DNA of 64,000 bases from Velamenicoccus sp964471325 (GTDB taxonomy: Bacteria > Omnitrophota > Gorgyraeia > Velamenicoccales > Velamenicoccaceae), in the NCBI GenBank assembly GCA_964471325.1, contig CAYYFL010000005.1, positions 52,551-116,550 of the forward strand. Reading direction: 5' to 3'. A model generated the notes under the pieces. That model made no database searches. It was not told where the DNA came from and saw only the letters and a program-made list of their open reading frames with translations. Of this stretch, positions 7,580-16,263 are shown in pieces. Within the stretch, counting starts at the first letter, position 1. Each line of letters starts with the position of its first letter. The translations under genes were made by a program, and so were the position numbers.

Positions 7580-8808
7580 GAAGTTTTCCGGATTCCCCGG
7601 GCGTCTATTTCATGAAAGACCACGCCGGTGAGATCATTTATGTCGGCAAGGCGGTTTCGCTCAAAAAAAGAGTGGCGTCCTATTTTAACCGCCGTCCCCC
7701 GGCCGCCGGTGCCGGCCTGAAGACGGACGTCATGATGTCCTATGCGGAAGACATCTCGTATCGGCAGGTGCCGACGGAACGAGAGGCGCTGCTTCTGGAA
7801 GCCGATCTCATCAAGAAATACCAGCCCCGGTTCAATATCAGCTTAAAAGACGACAAGAGCTATCCGTATATCGTCGTGACACACGAAACTTTCCCCCGTG
7901 TTTTTATCGGCCGCAGGCGCGGCCGCCTGATGGACGAGGCGGATCTTTTCGGCCCTTATACGAGCGCGTCTCTTTTGCGTCGGGCGCTCAAGATCCTGCG
8001 CAGGAGTTTTCCGTTCTGCAGCTGCCGCAGGTTTCCCAAAAAACCCTGCCTGAATTTTGATCTGGGGTTGTGCCCCGGTCCCTGCCAGGGCAGGATCGGC
8101 CGCAGGCGTTATCGGACGATCATCCGGTCGCTGGAGGATTTTCTGACCCAGAAAGACACGGAACTGATTGAAGACCTTTCGCGTCGCATGCAGGCACTTG
8201 TGGCCCGCGAGCGTTTTGAAGAGGCGGCGAAACTGCGCGACCAGTTGGAGGCGCTCAGCATCCTTGTTTCCATGAAAAAAAGTCCGCTCCGGGGACCGCA
8301 GAAGGAGGATGACTGGATACGGCTGGGATTGAAGAGAGAGCCCCGCCGGATCGAAGCCTTCGATATTTCCAATACCGCAGGGGGAGAGGCCGTGGGGTCG
8401 ATGGTGTCTTTTTTTGAAGGCAAGCCGGACAAGGACAATTACCGCCGTTTCCGCATCAAGGCCGTCGCCGGGATCGACGATTATGCCATGATCCGCGAGG
8501 TCGTCGGCCGCAGGTACCGGCGGCTCCTGGAGGAACGCTTGAGCCTGCCTGACCTTGTTGTTATCGACGGCGGCGCCGGCCACCTGGCGGCCGCCCAGAG
8601 GGCCTTGCGGGCAGGAGGGCTCGCGCTTCCCATCATTGCTATCGCCAAAGAGGAGGAATTGATTTATACTGGTATGCGTCCGAAGCCGCTGGCGCTGGAA
8701 CGCTCCAGTCCTGTCCTGCGGCTGATCCAGGCGGTCCGCGACGAGGCGCACCGGTTTGCCAGAAAATATCACATTCTGCTGAGAAATAAGAAGATGATGG
8801 AAGAATAA
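7558..8808 (+). CDS. uvrC: UvrC-type excinuclease, short form without C-terminal HhH
   Basis: The 416-residue protein has an N-terminal GIY-YIG nuclease domain (S-P-G-V-Y-F-M-K, then I-I-Y-V-G-K-A). A cysteine-rich segment follows (C-S-C-R-R-F-P-K-K-P-C) with L-C-P-G-P-C. A UVR/UvrB-contact motif (R-F-E-E-A-A-K-L-R-D-Q) lies around residue 220, and the RNase H-like nuclease half has F-D-I-S-N and V-V-I-D-G-G-A-G-H. It stops just after R-D-E-A-H-R-F-A, where longer UvrC proteins continue into two helix-hairpin-helix motifs (about 600 residues in total). Both nuclease halves look intact. It makes the dual incision in nucleotide excision repair. It starts inside the end of murJ. Confidence 0.88.
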   Translation: MVDKEKIRSFPDSPGVYFMKDHAGEIIYVGKAVSLKKRVASYFNRRPPAAGAGLKTDVMMSYAEDISYRQVPTEREALLLEADLIKKYQPRFNISLKDDKSYPYIVVTHETFPRVFIGRRRGRLMDEADLFGPYTSASLLRRALKILRRSFPFCSCRRFPKKPCLNFDLGLCPGPCQGRIGRRRYRTIIRSLEDFLTQKDTELIEDLSRRMQALVARERFEEAAKLRDQLEALSILVSMKKSPLRGPQKEDDWIRLGLKREPRRIEAFDISNTAGGEAVGSMVSFFEGKPDKDNYRRFRIKAVAGIDDYAMIREVVGRRYRRLLEERLSLPDLVVIDGGAGHLAAAQRALRAGGLALPIIAIAKEEELIYTGMRPKPLALERSSPVLRLIQAVRDEAHRFARKYHILLRNKKMMEE

Positions 8809-8814
8809 CGGGCG

Positions 8815-8925
8815 AATGACCAATGGCAAAATCCGAATGACGAATAAATGACCAAAGAACCAATGACAAAGTTCAGGCATGGATGCATGAGAGATTGATT
8901 GGTCATTGGAAATTGGATATCGGAG
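8815..8925. repeat. ATTGG/CCAAT-type dispersed palindromic repeat, copy 1
   Basis: The intergenic stretch is AT-rich relative to its surroundings. Its left half is built of GAATGACCAATGG-like words and its right half of GATTGGTCATTGGAAATTGG, so the halves can pair imperfectly. A similar element lies at 54831-54962. Confidence 0.5.
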
Positions 8926-8933
8926 TTTTAAAA

Positions 8934-9245
8934 ATGCGTCATAAATTGACTCTTTTTCAAAAAGCCGTTTATGCGGCGACCATGGAGATCCCGCTGGGCG
9001 AGACCCGTTCTTACGCCTGGGTCGCGCGGCGTATCGGCTCACCCAAAAGCAGCCGCGCCGTGGGTAATGCGTTGAACAAAAATCCCTATGCGCCTTTTGT
9101 GCCGTGTCACCGCGTGGTTGCTTCCGACGGATCGCTCGGCGGGTTCAGGGGCGGCCTCGCCAAAAAATTAAGGCTTCTTGAGCAAGAAAGAAAATTCCGC
9201 AGGGCCAAAAAAAGTAGACATCTACCGGCTGCTCTTAAGGGATGA
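8934..9245 (+). CDS. Methylated-DNA--protein-cysteine methyltransferase-like, single domain
   Basis: The 103-residue protein corresponds to only the C-terminal DNA-binding and active-site domain of O6-alkylguanine transferases. It has G-E-T-R-S-Y-A-W-V-A near residue 25, the arginine finger region S-S-R-A-V-G-N-A-L around 39-47, and the active-site P-C-H-R-V with Cys58. Because the cysteine is present, it could act in alkyl transfer; alkyltransferase-like proteins have Trp there instead. The ATG at 8934 with GGAG upstream matches the domain start. An upstream extension would run into repeat sequence. It directly follows uvrC, which is notable because alkyltransferase-like proteins feed lesions to nucleotide excision repair. 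Confidence 0.8.
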   Translation: MRHKLTLFQKAVYAATMEIPLGETRSYAWVARRIGSPKSSRAVGNALNKNPYAPFVPCHRVVASDGSLGGFRGGLAKKLRLLEQERKFRRAKKSRHLPAALKG

Positions 9246-9247
9246 AC

Positions 9248-9442
9248 GTTACTCCTCGCGTAAGCATCTTGGCAATATCTGTCTCGGCCTGCCCTCGGCC
9301 TTCGGCCAAGGGCGGCCAGACCAGCCCTCGCTCGGCCCGGAAACCGGGCCAGGTTCGGACGGGTTCCGCAGAAAGCGGAACACTGGCCCTTCAGATGGGG
9401 CCAGGTGCATCCAGATATTTCCAAGATACGCTCGGAGTTAAC
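9248..9442 (+). repeat. Dispersed palindromic repeat, family A, copy 1 (complete, with terminal inverted repeats)
   Basis: The element is 195 bp and starts 2 nt after the alkyltransferase stop. The left end, GTTACTCC then GCGTAAGCATCTTGG and AATATCTG, is the imperfect inverse of the right end, CAGATATTTCCAAGATACGC then GGAGTTAAC. Inside are three perfect hairpins: GGCCCGG/CCGGGCC (9334-9350), GTTCCGC/GCGGAAC (9363-9381) and CTGGCCC/GGGCCAG (9383-9404). Other copies lie at 17709, 42875, 43151 and 63866, all in the same orientation and all in gaps between genes. Confidence 0.8.
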
Positions 9443-9485
9443 CCCACAAGGGGGTAGGCCTCCGCATTCCACATGGCGGAGGGCC

Positions 9486-9516
9486 TAATCCCATCAGAGA
9501 CGGGATTAAGGAGAGC
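9486..9516 (+). promoter_or_regulatory. Hairpin abutting the pilT ribosome-binding site
   Basis: TAATCCC (9486-9492) pairs with GGGATTA (9502-9508). The last base of the stem is the first base of the strong Shine-Dalgarno AAGGAGAG (9508-9515), just before the ATG at 9519. Another GC-rich hairpin, CCTCCGC/GCGGAGG, lies directly upstream at about 9459-9482. Confidence 0.5.
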
Positions 9517-9518
9517 TT

Positions 9519-10685
9519 ATGAAAATCAAAGATATCTTGCGGGTGATGTGCGACCGGGATGCCTCGGATGTTTTCCTCAAGGTCGACAATGTGCCTTACT
9601 TGCGTGTCTACGGGGAATTGGTGCCTTTGATGGATTTTCCGGTCCTGGGGGCCGCAGACCTTCAGCACATCGTTGCCGAAATTGCGGATGAGACCCACAA
9701 AAAGATGCTCCAGAATGTTTTCGATACGGATTTTGCCATGGATGCCGAAGATTTGGGTCCTTCCTTAAGCGGAACAGGAAGACCCGCCCCTCCTGGGCTG
9801 GGCCCTTCCTTGAGCGGAACAGGAAAGCCTGTTTCCTCCGGGCTGGACCGTTTTCGCGTCAGCATCTTCATGCAGCGTGGTGTGCCGTCGATCGTCATGC
9901 GCCGCATTAAAAAAGCCGTCCCGGATTTCGACGCCCTCAATCTTCCCAAAGACGTCCTGGAGCGTCTCTCCCAGGAGAGGCGCGGCTTGATCCTCTTGAC
10001 GGGTCCGGCAGGCCACGGCAAATCCACGACGATCGCCAGCATGATCGAATACATGAATACGACCCAGGCGAGACACATCTTGACCGTCGAGGACCCTATC
10101 GAATTTACCTTTACGGACAAGAAGAGTGTCATCAACCAGAGGGAGCTTGGCCTGGATGTTTCGTCTTATCCCGTCGCCTTAAGGCAGGTGACGCTGCAGA
10201 GCCCTGACGTCATTTTTATCGGTACGATCCGCGACCTCGACACGATGTCCGCCGCCCTCAACGCCGCGGAGATGGGTATCCTTGTTTTGAGCACCGTGCA
10301 CACGGTTAACGCTGCCCAGACCGCCCAGCGCATCTTGAATTTCTTCCCGCCGCATCAGCATGCGGAGATCCGCATGCAGCTTTCGTTTTTGCTTAAAGGC
10401 GTTGTCTCCCTGCGCCTCGTGCCGCGTGCCGATGGTTCCGGCCGCGTCCCCGCCTGCGAGACGATGCTCTTGACGCCGACCATCAGCCGTCTCCTGCGCG
10501 AAGGCGCCTTTGCCGATATCACCCGTTTTCTGGAAGAAGGCGCCTTGTTCGGTATGCAGAGCTTCAAGCAGTCTTTGGCCAAACTCGTCAAAGAAGGCAA
10601 GATCGGAGTCGAGGAGGCCTATAGGTATGCCGACAGCCGCGAAGACCTGGATCTTGAAATAAAAGGCATTAAGAGGTTGATGTGA
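9519..10685 (+). CDS. pilT: PilT/PilU-family twitching motility ATPase with in-frame repeat insertion
   Basis: The 388-residue secretion-type ATPase powers type IV pilus retraction. The N-terminal PAS-like region includes D-A-S-D-V-F-L-K. The Walker A reads G-P-A-G-H-G-K-S-T (near residue 165). The Asp box H-I-L-T-V-E-D-P-I-E-F and the Walker B region F-I-G-T-I-R-D follow, with the His box H-T-V-N-A-A-Q-T. The typical G-E-x-R-D of PilT is G-T-I-R-D here, so the Walker B glutamate is replaced by threonine; this is unusual and may affect catalysis or assign it to a divergent group. Residues 79-108 are a tandem 2 x 15 insertion absent from the family pattern. Strong AAGGAGAG ribosome-binding site. 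Confidence 0.88.
   Translation: MKIKDILRVMCDRDASDVFLKVDNVPYLRVYGELVPLMDFPVLGAADLQHIVAEIADETHKKMLQNVFDTDFAMDAEDLGPSLSGTGRPAPPGLGPSLSGTGKPVSSGLDRFRVSIFMQRGVPSIVMRRIKKAVPDFDALNLPKDVLERLSQERRGLILLTGPAGHGKSTTIASMIEYMNTTQARHILTVEDPIEFTFTDKKSVINQRELGLDVSSYPVALRQVTLQSPDVIFIGTIRDLDTMSAALNAAEMGILVLSTVHTVNAAQTAQRILNFFPPHQHAEIRMQLSFLLKGVVSLRLVPRADGSGRVPACETMLLTPTISRLLREGAFADITRFLEEGALFGMQSFKQSLAKLVKEGKIGVEEAYRYADSREDLDLEIKGIKRLM
9753..9842 (+). repeat. Tandem 2 x 45-bp palindromic repeat inside pilT
   Basis: Two consecutive 45-bp units (9753-9797 and 9798-9842) encode L-G-P-S-L-S-G-T-G then R-P-A-P-P-G or K-P-V-S-S-G. The first unit folds as GGGTCCTTCCT against AGGAAGACCC around the shared core AAGCGGAAC. 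The reading frame is kept. Removing the insert rejoins A-E-D to L-D-R-F-R-V-S, as expected for PilT. Confidence 0.8.
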
Positions 10686-10752
10686 AGCGGGCTATGCGTT
10701 AAAATAAGTCTTCATTTATAGCTAAATGTAAGGACAGGGATGAGTTTGACAT

Positions 10753-11857
10753 ATGCGTGAAGATATCGCACAGAAGATAACGCTTGTCCAGGAAACCCTC
10801 GAAAGACTCCGGGGGTATCTTTGACGTCGATGACAAAGACCGTCAGATCGCCGAGCTGCAGGCGAAGATGACGGATGAGGCTTTCTGGCAGAATCCCTCG
10901 GCAGCGAATCATGTCGTCCGGAACCTCAAGGCCCTCAAGAATATCTCGGAATCCTGGCATAAGCTCGAGCGCCGCCTCAAGGAAACATCAGAGTTGTTCC
11001 ATATTTCCGGAGACGAGGGAGAGGATTTCCTGGTCCATCTTGATGCTGATCTCAATGCCCTGAAAGAAGAGCTGGATCGCCTCGAATTTCTTACACTTTT
11101 TAGCGGCGAATATGACGCCAACAACGCAATCCTCAGCATCAATGCCGGGGCCGGCGGCACGGAATCCTGCGACTGGGTGTCGATGCTTTTGCGCATGTAC
11201 ACCCGCTGGGCCCAGGGGCACGGCTTTGAGGTGACGGTGACGGACATCCTCCCCGGGGAAGAGGCGGGAACCAAGAACGTGACGATGATCGTCCGCGGCG
11301 CATACGCTTACGGCTACTTGCGGCCGGAAGTTGGCGTCCACCGCCTGGTGAGGATCTCGCCCTTCGACGCCAACAAGCGGCGGCATACGTCATTTGCCTC
11401 CGTCGACGTGATCCCGGAATTCGAAGGTGATGTCGAAGTGGAGATCAGGCCCGAAGACCTGCGGATCGACGTTTATCGCGCCGGAGGCAAGGGCGGCCAG
11501 CACGTCAACACGACGGATTCGGCTGTACGGATCACGCATCTGCCGACCGGCATCGTCGTGCAGTGCCAGAACGAGCGTTCCCAGCACCAGAACAAACAGG
11601 TGGCCCTGGGGATCCTCAAGTCACGGCTTTATGCCTTTAAGCGCCGGGAGCAGGAAGAGAAGATGTCGCGGGAGCACCAGGAGAAAAGGAAGATCGAATG
11701 GGGTTCCCAGATCCGTTCCTATGTTTTACATCCCTACAATCTGGTCAAGGACCATCGCACGGACTACGAGACGGGCGACGCCAATGGCGTCCTCGACGGG
11801 AAACTCGACCCGTTCATCGAGATTTACCTGCGGGACATGAAGACAAGACGTGATTAA
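10753..11857 (+). CDS. prfB: Peptide chain release factor 2 with programmed +1 frameshift
   Basis: Translation starts at ATG 10753 and reads 23 codons (M-R-E-D-I-A to R-G-Y-L) to an in-frame TGA at 10822. A +1 shift at CTT-T then continues with D-V-D-D-K-D from 10823 to the stop at 11855-11857, giving 367 residues, the usual RF2 length. The anticodon-like S-P-F tripeptide is at about 202-204, specific for UGA/UAA, and G-G-Q, which triggers peptidyl-tRNA hydrolysis, at 247-249. The shift site makes RF2 synthesis depend on RF2 shortage at UGA. The end overlaps the secA start by 8 nt. Confidence 0.95.
10810..10825 (+). promoter_or_regulatory. RF2 autoregulatory frameshift site
   Basis: The sequence CGGGGGTATCTTTGAC combines an internal Shine-Dalgarno-like G-run, the slippery CTT codon and TGA followed by C, a poor termination context. 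This matches the canonical prfB recoding signal almost exactly. The first-frame and second-frame peptides join into one contiguous RF2 sequence. Confidence 0.95.
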
Positions 11858-14696
11858 TTTTATCCTTTCAAAGATCATCGGCACCCAGAATGAGCGCATG
11901 CTGCGTACGCTCTCTTTGGTCGTCGAGGAGATCAATGCCCTTGAGCCGCAGATGAAGGCGCTGCCGGACGCCGAGCTGAAGGCCAAAACCGCGGCTTTCA
12001 AAAAGAGGATCATCGACCAGATGCGCGCCGCCGGCTACGCAGAGGCGGAAGGCGAGCCAAAGAAAAAGATCCTCCGGGATGTCCTGGATGAGATTTTGCC
12101 CGAGGCGTTCGCCGTCGTGCGCGAAGCGTCCGTGCGCACCATCGGCCTGCGCCATTTCGATGTGCAGCTGATCGGCGGCATCGTCCTGCACCGCGGCGGC
12201 ATCGCCGAGATGGCGACGGGCGAAGGCAAGACCCTCGTCGCAACCCTGCCGGTGTATCTCAATGCCCTGACCGGTCTCGGCGTCCACGTCGTGACCGTTA
12301 ATGACTACCTGGCCCGGCGGGACCGCGAGTGGATGGGGCCGATCTATGAATTCCTGGGTCTTTCCGTCGGGGTCATCCAGCACGATCAGCCTTTTGAGGA
12401 AAAGATTTCCGCCTACAACTGCGACATCACCTACGGCACGAACAACGAATTCGGGTTTGATTATCTGCGCGACAACATGGTGACGCACCCCCGGCAGATG
12501 GTCCAGAGGCCGCTTCATTATGCCATCGTCGACGAGGTGGATTCCATCCTGATCGATGAGGCGAGGACCCCCCTCATTATTTCCGGCCCCACCGACGATT
12601 CGGTCGACAAATATTACACCATCAACCGCATCATCCCCAGGTTGAAACGGCGCCTGATCCTTGAGAAAGACGAGATCGACGCCAAATACAAAGGGGAGGA
12701 CCTTTCGGCGGGTTATGACGCCGTCGTCGACGAAAAGAACCATACCGTCAACCTGACGGAAAGCGGCATGGCCAAATGCGAAGAGCTTCTGGGGATCAAG
12801 AGCCTTTACGATGACCTTTCCGGCGAATGGGCCCATCATATCATCCAGGCGATCAAGGCGCACGACCTTTTCAAGCGGGACGTGGATTACGTCGTCAAAG
12901 ACGGCAAGGTCATCATCGTCGACGAATTCACGGGGCGCCTCATGCCGGGCCGCCGGTGGTCCGACGGCATGCACCAGGCTGTGGAGGCCAAGGAGAACCT
13001 GCGTATCGAACGCGAGAACCAGACATTGGCCACGATCACGCTGCAGAATTATTTCAGGATTTATGACAAGCTCGCCGGCATGACCGGCACCGCTTTCACC
13101 GAGGCCAACGAGTTCAAGCAGATCTATAAGCTCGACGTCGTCGTGATTCCGACAAACCGCCCCCTCGCGCGCACCAACTATTCCGACGCGGTCTTCAAGT
13201 CCGCCCGCGAGAAGTTTAACGCCGTCGTCGAAGATATTAAGGCCTGCTACGCCAAGGGGCAGCCCGTCCTTGTCGGCACCATTTCCATCGAAAAATCCGA
13301 GATGCTTTCCAACATGCTCAAAAAAATCGGCATCCCGCACAATGTCCTGAATGCCAAATACCACGAGATGGAGGCACAGATCGTCGCCCAGGCGGGCCGC
13401 CACAAGGCTGTGACCATCGCGACCAACATGGCCGGCCGCGGCACGGACATCCTTCTGGGCGGCAATCCGCAGAACATGGCCAAAAACATCCTCGCGGCCC
13501 AGAAGATAGAGCCGCATATGGACGCCTACAGGGAAGAATACGAAAAGATTTATGCGAAACTCAGGGAAGAGGCCCAAAAGGAGCATGACCGCGTCGTTGA
13601 AGCTGGCGGCCTGCATGTCATCGGCACCGAGCGTCATGAGGCCAGGCGTATCGATAACCAGTTGCGCGGCCGCTCGGGCCGCCAGGGCGACCCGGGGTCG
13701 TCGCGGTTTTATGTCTCTTTCGAAGACGATCTCATGCGGCTCTTCGGTTCAGACCGGCTCATCGGCATCATGGACAAGATGGGCGTCGAGGACGGGATGG
13801 TCATCGAGAACGTCTTCATCACGCGCCGCATCGAAGACGCCCAGCGCCGCGTCGAGGCCTACAACTTCGAGATTCGCAAGCACCTGTTGGAATACGACGA
13901 CGTCATGAACAAACAGAGAGAGGTCGTCTATAGCGAACGCCGCTTGATCCTGGAAGGCGACGCCGCGGCTCTGAAGGATTTCCTTTATGAAATGATAGGG
14001 GATTGCCTTGGGCGAAATATTCCCGCCTACTGCCCGGAAGGGCAGATGCCTCAGGATTGGAACTGGGCGGGGTTGGACGCGTGGCTGAAACAGAAATTCG
14101 GCCCGGGGATCGCGGTCAATCCCGAAGAGCTCGCCGCCCTGGAACCCGCCGGCGTCAAAGAAGAACTGACGGCCAAAGCCCAGGAGGTTTGGGAGAAGAA
14201 GGAGCTGGAAGTTGGGGCAGACAAGCTTGAGCCGATGCAGCGCATGGTCATGCTTCATGTGATCGACAGCCGCTGGAAGGACCATCTTTACGGTATGGAC
14301 TGCCTCAAGGAAGGTATCGGCCTGAGGGCCTACGGCGCGCGCGATCCGCTGATCGAATATCAGAAAGAAGCCTATAACATGTTCGTCGAGATGATGGAAT
14401 GCATCAAAGATGAGGTTGTGGAACTCGTCTTCCGCATGCAGATCCTTGAGCAAAAGGAGCTCAAAGGGGTCTTTACGTCCTTACCCCAGAAGACGGAGCA
14501 CAGGGAGTTCGGCGGTTTGTCAGCGACGAGCGCCCAGGTGCGCATGTCGCAGGAGGATGAAGGCGGGGCAGTCAGCGAGGAGGCGTCCGCCCCTTCCAGG
14601 ACAGTCCGGCACGAAGGCCCCAAGGTCGGCCGCAACGACCCGTGTCCTTGCGGCAGCGGGAAGAAATACAAAAAGTGCTGCGGCGCCAACGGCTGA
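11850..14696 (+). CDS. secA: Preprotein translocase ATPase SecA
   Basis: The 948-residue motor protein drives export through SecYEG. Walker A M-A-T-G-E-G-K-T lies near residue 122, with D-E-V-D-S-I-L-I-D-E-A-R-T the nucleotide-domain signature. T-I-T-L-Q-N-Y-F-R and M-T-G-T-A mark the preprotein cross-linking and helicase region, and N-M-A-G-R-G-T-D-I the second nucleotide-binding domain. The extreme C-terminus is a zinc-binding tail (N-D-P-C-P-C-G-S-G-K-K-Y-K-K-C-C), the SecB/ribosome-contact motif. It starts with GTG inside the last codons of prfB. Confidence 0.98.
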   Translation: MINFILSKIIGTQNERMLRTLSLVVEEINALEPQMKALPDAELKAKTAAFKKRIIDQMRAAGYAEAEGEPKKKILRDVLDEILPEAFAVVREASVRTIGLRHFDVQLIGGIVLHRGGIAEMATGEGKTLVATLPVYLNALTGLGVHVVTVNDYLARRDREWMGPIYEFLGLSVGVIQHDQPFEEKISAYNCDITYGTNNEFGFDYLRDNMVTHPRQMVQRPLHYAIVDEVDSILIDEARTPLIISGPTDDSVDKYYTINRIIPRLKRRLILEKDEIDAKYKGEDLSAGYDAVVDEKNHTVNLTESGMAKCEELLGIKSLYDDLSGEWAHHIIQAIKAHDLFKRDVDYVVKDGKVIIVDEFTGRLMPGRRWSDGMHQAVEAKENLRIERENQTLATITLQNYFRIYDKLAGMTGTAFTEANEFKQIYKLDVVVIPTNRPLARTNYSDAVFKSAREKFNAVVEDIKACYAKGQPVLVGTISIEKSEMLSNMLKKIGIPHNVLNAKYHEMEAQIVAQAGRHKAVTIATNMAGRGTDILLGGNPQNMAKNILAAQKIEPHMDAYREEYEKIYAKLREEAQKEHDRVVEAGGLHVIGTERHEARRIDNQLRGRSGRQGDPGSSRFYVSFEDDLMRLFGSDRLIGIMDKMGVEDGMVIENVFITRRIEDAQRRVEAYNFEIRKHLLEYDDVMNKQREVVYSERRLILEGDAAALKDFLYEMIGDCLGRNIPAYCPEGQMPQDWNWAGLDAWLKQKFGPGIAVNPEELAALEPAGVKEELTAKAQEVWEKKELEVGADKLEPMQRMVMLHVIDSRWKDHLYGMDCLKEGIGLRAYGARDPLIEYQKEAYNMFVEMMECIKDEVVELVFRMQILEQKELKGVFTSLPQKTEHREFGGLSATSAQVRMSQEDEGGAVSEEASAPSRTVRHEGPKVGRNDPCPCGSGKKYKKCCGANG

Positions 14697-14732
14697 AGCT
14701 GGGGGATTTGTTTCCGGGACGACGGGAGAAAC

Positions 14733-16259
14733 ATGTTTTTTTCGCGCTGGCAAGAGGGTTTCATGAAATCGAAATGGGCGCCGTGGCTGTTGGCGTTGTT
14801 GAGCGCCGCCCTCCTGCGGTTATCGTTTCCCAGGCCGGGAATCTGGTTGTTGGCCTGGGTCGCTCTCGTGCCGCTCTTTTTTTCTCTCGAGCGCAGGGAT
14901 ACGGCGCAGGTTTTTTTCATGGGCCTTGCTGCCGGCTATGTCTATAACGTCGCGCTCCTTTTTTGGCTGATCCATGTGACGGTCACCGGCATGCTTGTTT
15001 TGTGCGCCTACCTGGCTTTGTATCCGGCCGTCTTCTGCCTGGCATGGGCCTACAGCCGCCGCTATTTTTCCTTCGGCATGCGTCTGGTGTTTGCGCCGGC
15101 CGTCTGGGTCGTCTTGGAATACGTGAGGGCGCACCTGTTTACGGGTTTCCCCTGGGCGCTTTTGAGCTACACGCAGACACCTGCCGTTATTGCCCTCCAG
15201 GGCGCCGACCTCTTCGGCAGCTGGGGGCTTTCGTTCTTCCTCGTCTTTGTGAATGTTTTTATTTTTGAAGGACTGGAGGCGCCGGGGGCCTTGTCCCTGC
15301 GTTCGAAACGGTTCCTTGTTCCTGCCGCCGTGATCGTCGCGTGGTTTTCTTACGGTCTCTGGAGGATATCTCAGTCTCCTATCGAGACATGCCCGCTCCG
15401 TGTGGCCGTCATCCAGGGGGATATTCCCCAGGAGATCAAATGGGTGGAGCGTTTCAGCGACGGGATTTTCCGCAAGCATGCCCTCTTGAGTGAACTGGCG
15501 GTCTTGAAGGAAGAACCGGGGCTTGTCGTCTGGCCGGAAACATCTTTTGCGGATTATCTTGACCCTGGCGTGAATGATCGTGAATTGAGTGATTTGGCCG
15601 CCGAGTTGCATGTGTCGCTTGTGATCGGCGCGGTCCGGTTTGAGGACACGCGTTATTACAACAGCGCCCTCCTTTACGATGCGCAAGGGCGGCTGGAGAT
15701 GATCCATGACAAATTGCACCTCGTCCCGTTCGGCGAATATCTCCCGACCCGCCGCTATCTGCATTTTCTGGAAGATGTCGTGCCGATCGAGGATTTTACG
15801 CCCGGCGATGATTTTCATCTGTTTTCCGTGCCAGCCGCCGGCTGTCAAGGATTACGGTTCGGTGTTCTCGTCTGTTTTGAAGATATTTTTCCTGAATTGA
15901 GCCGGGCGTTCGTCGTCCGGGGCGCCGATTTCCTTGTGAACATGACGAATGATGCCTGGTTCGGGGATACGTCGAGTCCCTATCAGCATATGCAGGCGTC
16001 GGTGCTGAGGGCTGTCGAGAACAGGGTGTATGTCGTGCGGGCGGCCAATACGGGCGTCTCCTGTGTCATCGATGATGCCGGCCGCCTTGTCGCCGGCGTC
16101 AAAGATGCCGCCGGCAAAGAGACATTTGTCTATGGCGAGGCCGCGGCGGTCATCGGCGCGACCCGTCGAACGAGCCTGTATGCGCACGTCGGCGATGCGT
16201 TGATTATCGTTGTCAGCTTCATAATTTTTGGTATGATAGTGTGGCGGAGGTCGAAATGA
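14733..16259 (+). CDS. lnt: Apolipoprotein N-acyltransferase
   Basis: The 508-residue protein has an N-terminal bundle of about six to seven membrane segments, a C-terminal nitrilase-like periplasmic domain and a last membrane helix. The Glu-Lys-Cys triad is visible in V-V-W-P-E-T-S-F, H-D-K-L-H-L-V-P-F-G-E and C-F-E-D-I-F. It adds the third acyl chain to lipoproteins in the inner membrane. Two starts have comparable ribosome-binding sites: 14733 (GGGAG) and 14763 (GAGGG). The second begins directly at the first hydrophobic segment. Its presence supports a diderm with Lol-type lipoproteins such as the LptE-like protein here. Confidence 0.93.
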   Translation: MFFSRWQEGFMKSKWAPWLLALLSAALLRLSFPRPGIWLLAWVALVPLFFSLERRDTAQVFFMGLAAGYVYNVALLFWLIHVTVTGMLVLCAYLALYPAVFCLAWAYSRRYFSFGMRLVFAPAVWVVLEYVRAHLFTGFPWALLSYTQTPAVIALQGADLFGSWGLSFFLVFVNVFIFEGLEAPGALSLRSKRFLVPAAVIVAWFSYGLWRISQSPIETCPLRVAVIQGDIPQEIKWVERFSDGIFRKHALLSELAVLKEEPGLVVWPETSFADYLDPGVNDRELSDLAAELHVSLVIGAVRFEDTRYYNSALLYDAQGRLEMIHDKLHLVPFGEYLPTRRYLHFLEDVVPIEDFTPGDDFHLFSVPAAGCQGLRFGVLVCFEDIFPELSRAFVVRGADFLVNMTNDAWFGDTSSPYQHMQASVLRAVENRVYVVRAANTGVSCVIDDAGRLVAGVKDAAGKETFVYGEAAAVIGATRRTSLYAHVGDALIIVVSFIIFGMIVWRRSK

Positions 16260-16263
16260 GGAC

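Noticed and set aside
9248..9442. Family A as a CRISPR array
   Set aside because: Repeats are dispersed, of unequal length and not separated by uniform spacers.
11868..13637. 589-codon open frame antisense to secA
   Set aside because: A shadow of GC-rich codon structure in secA; no start signals and no recognisable domain.
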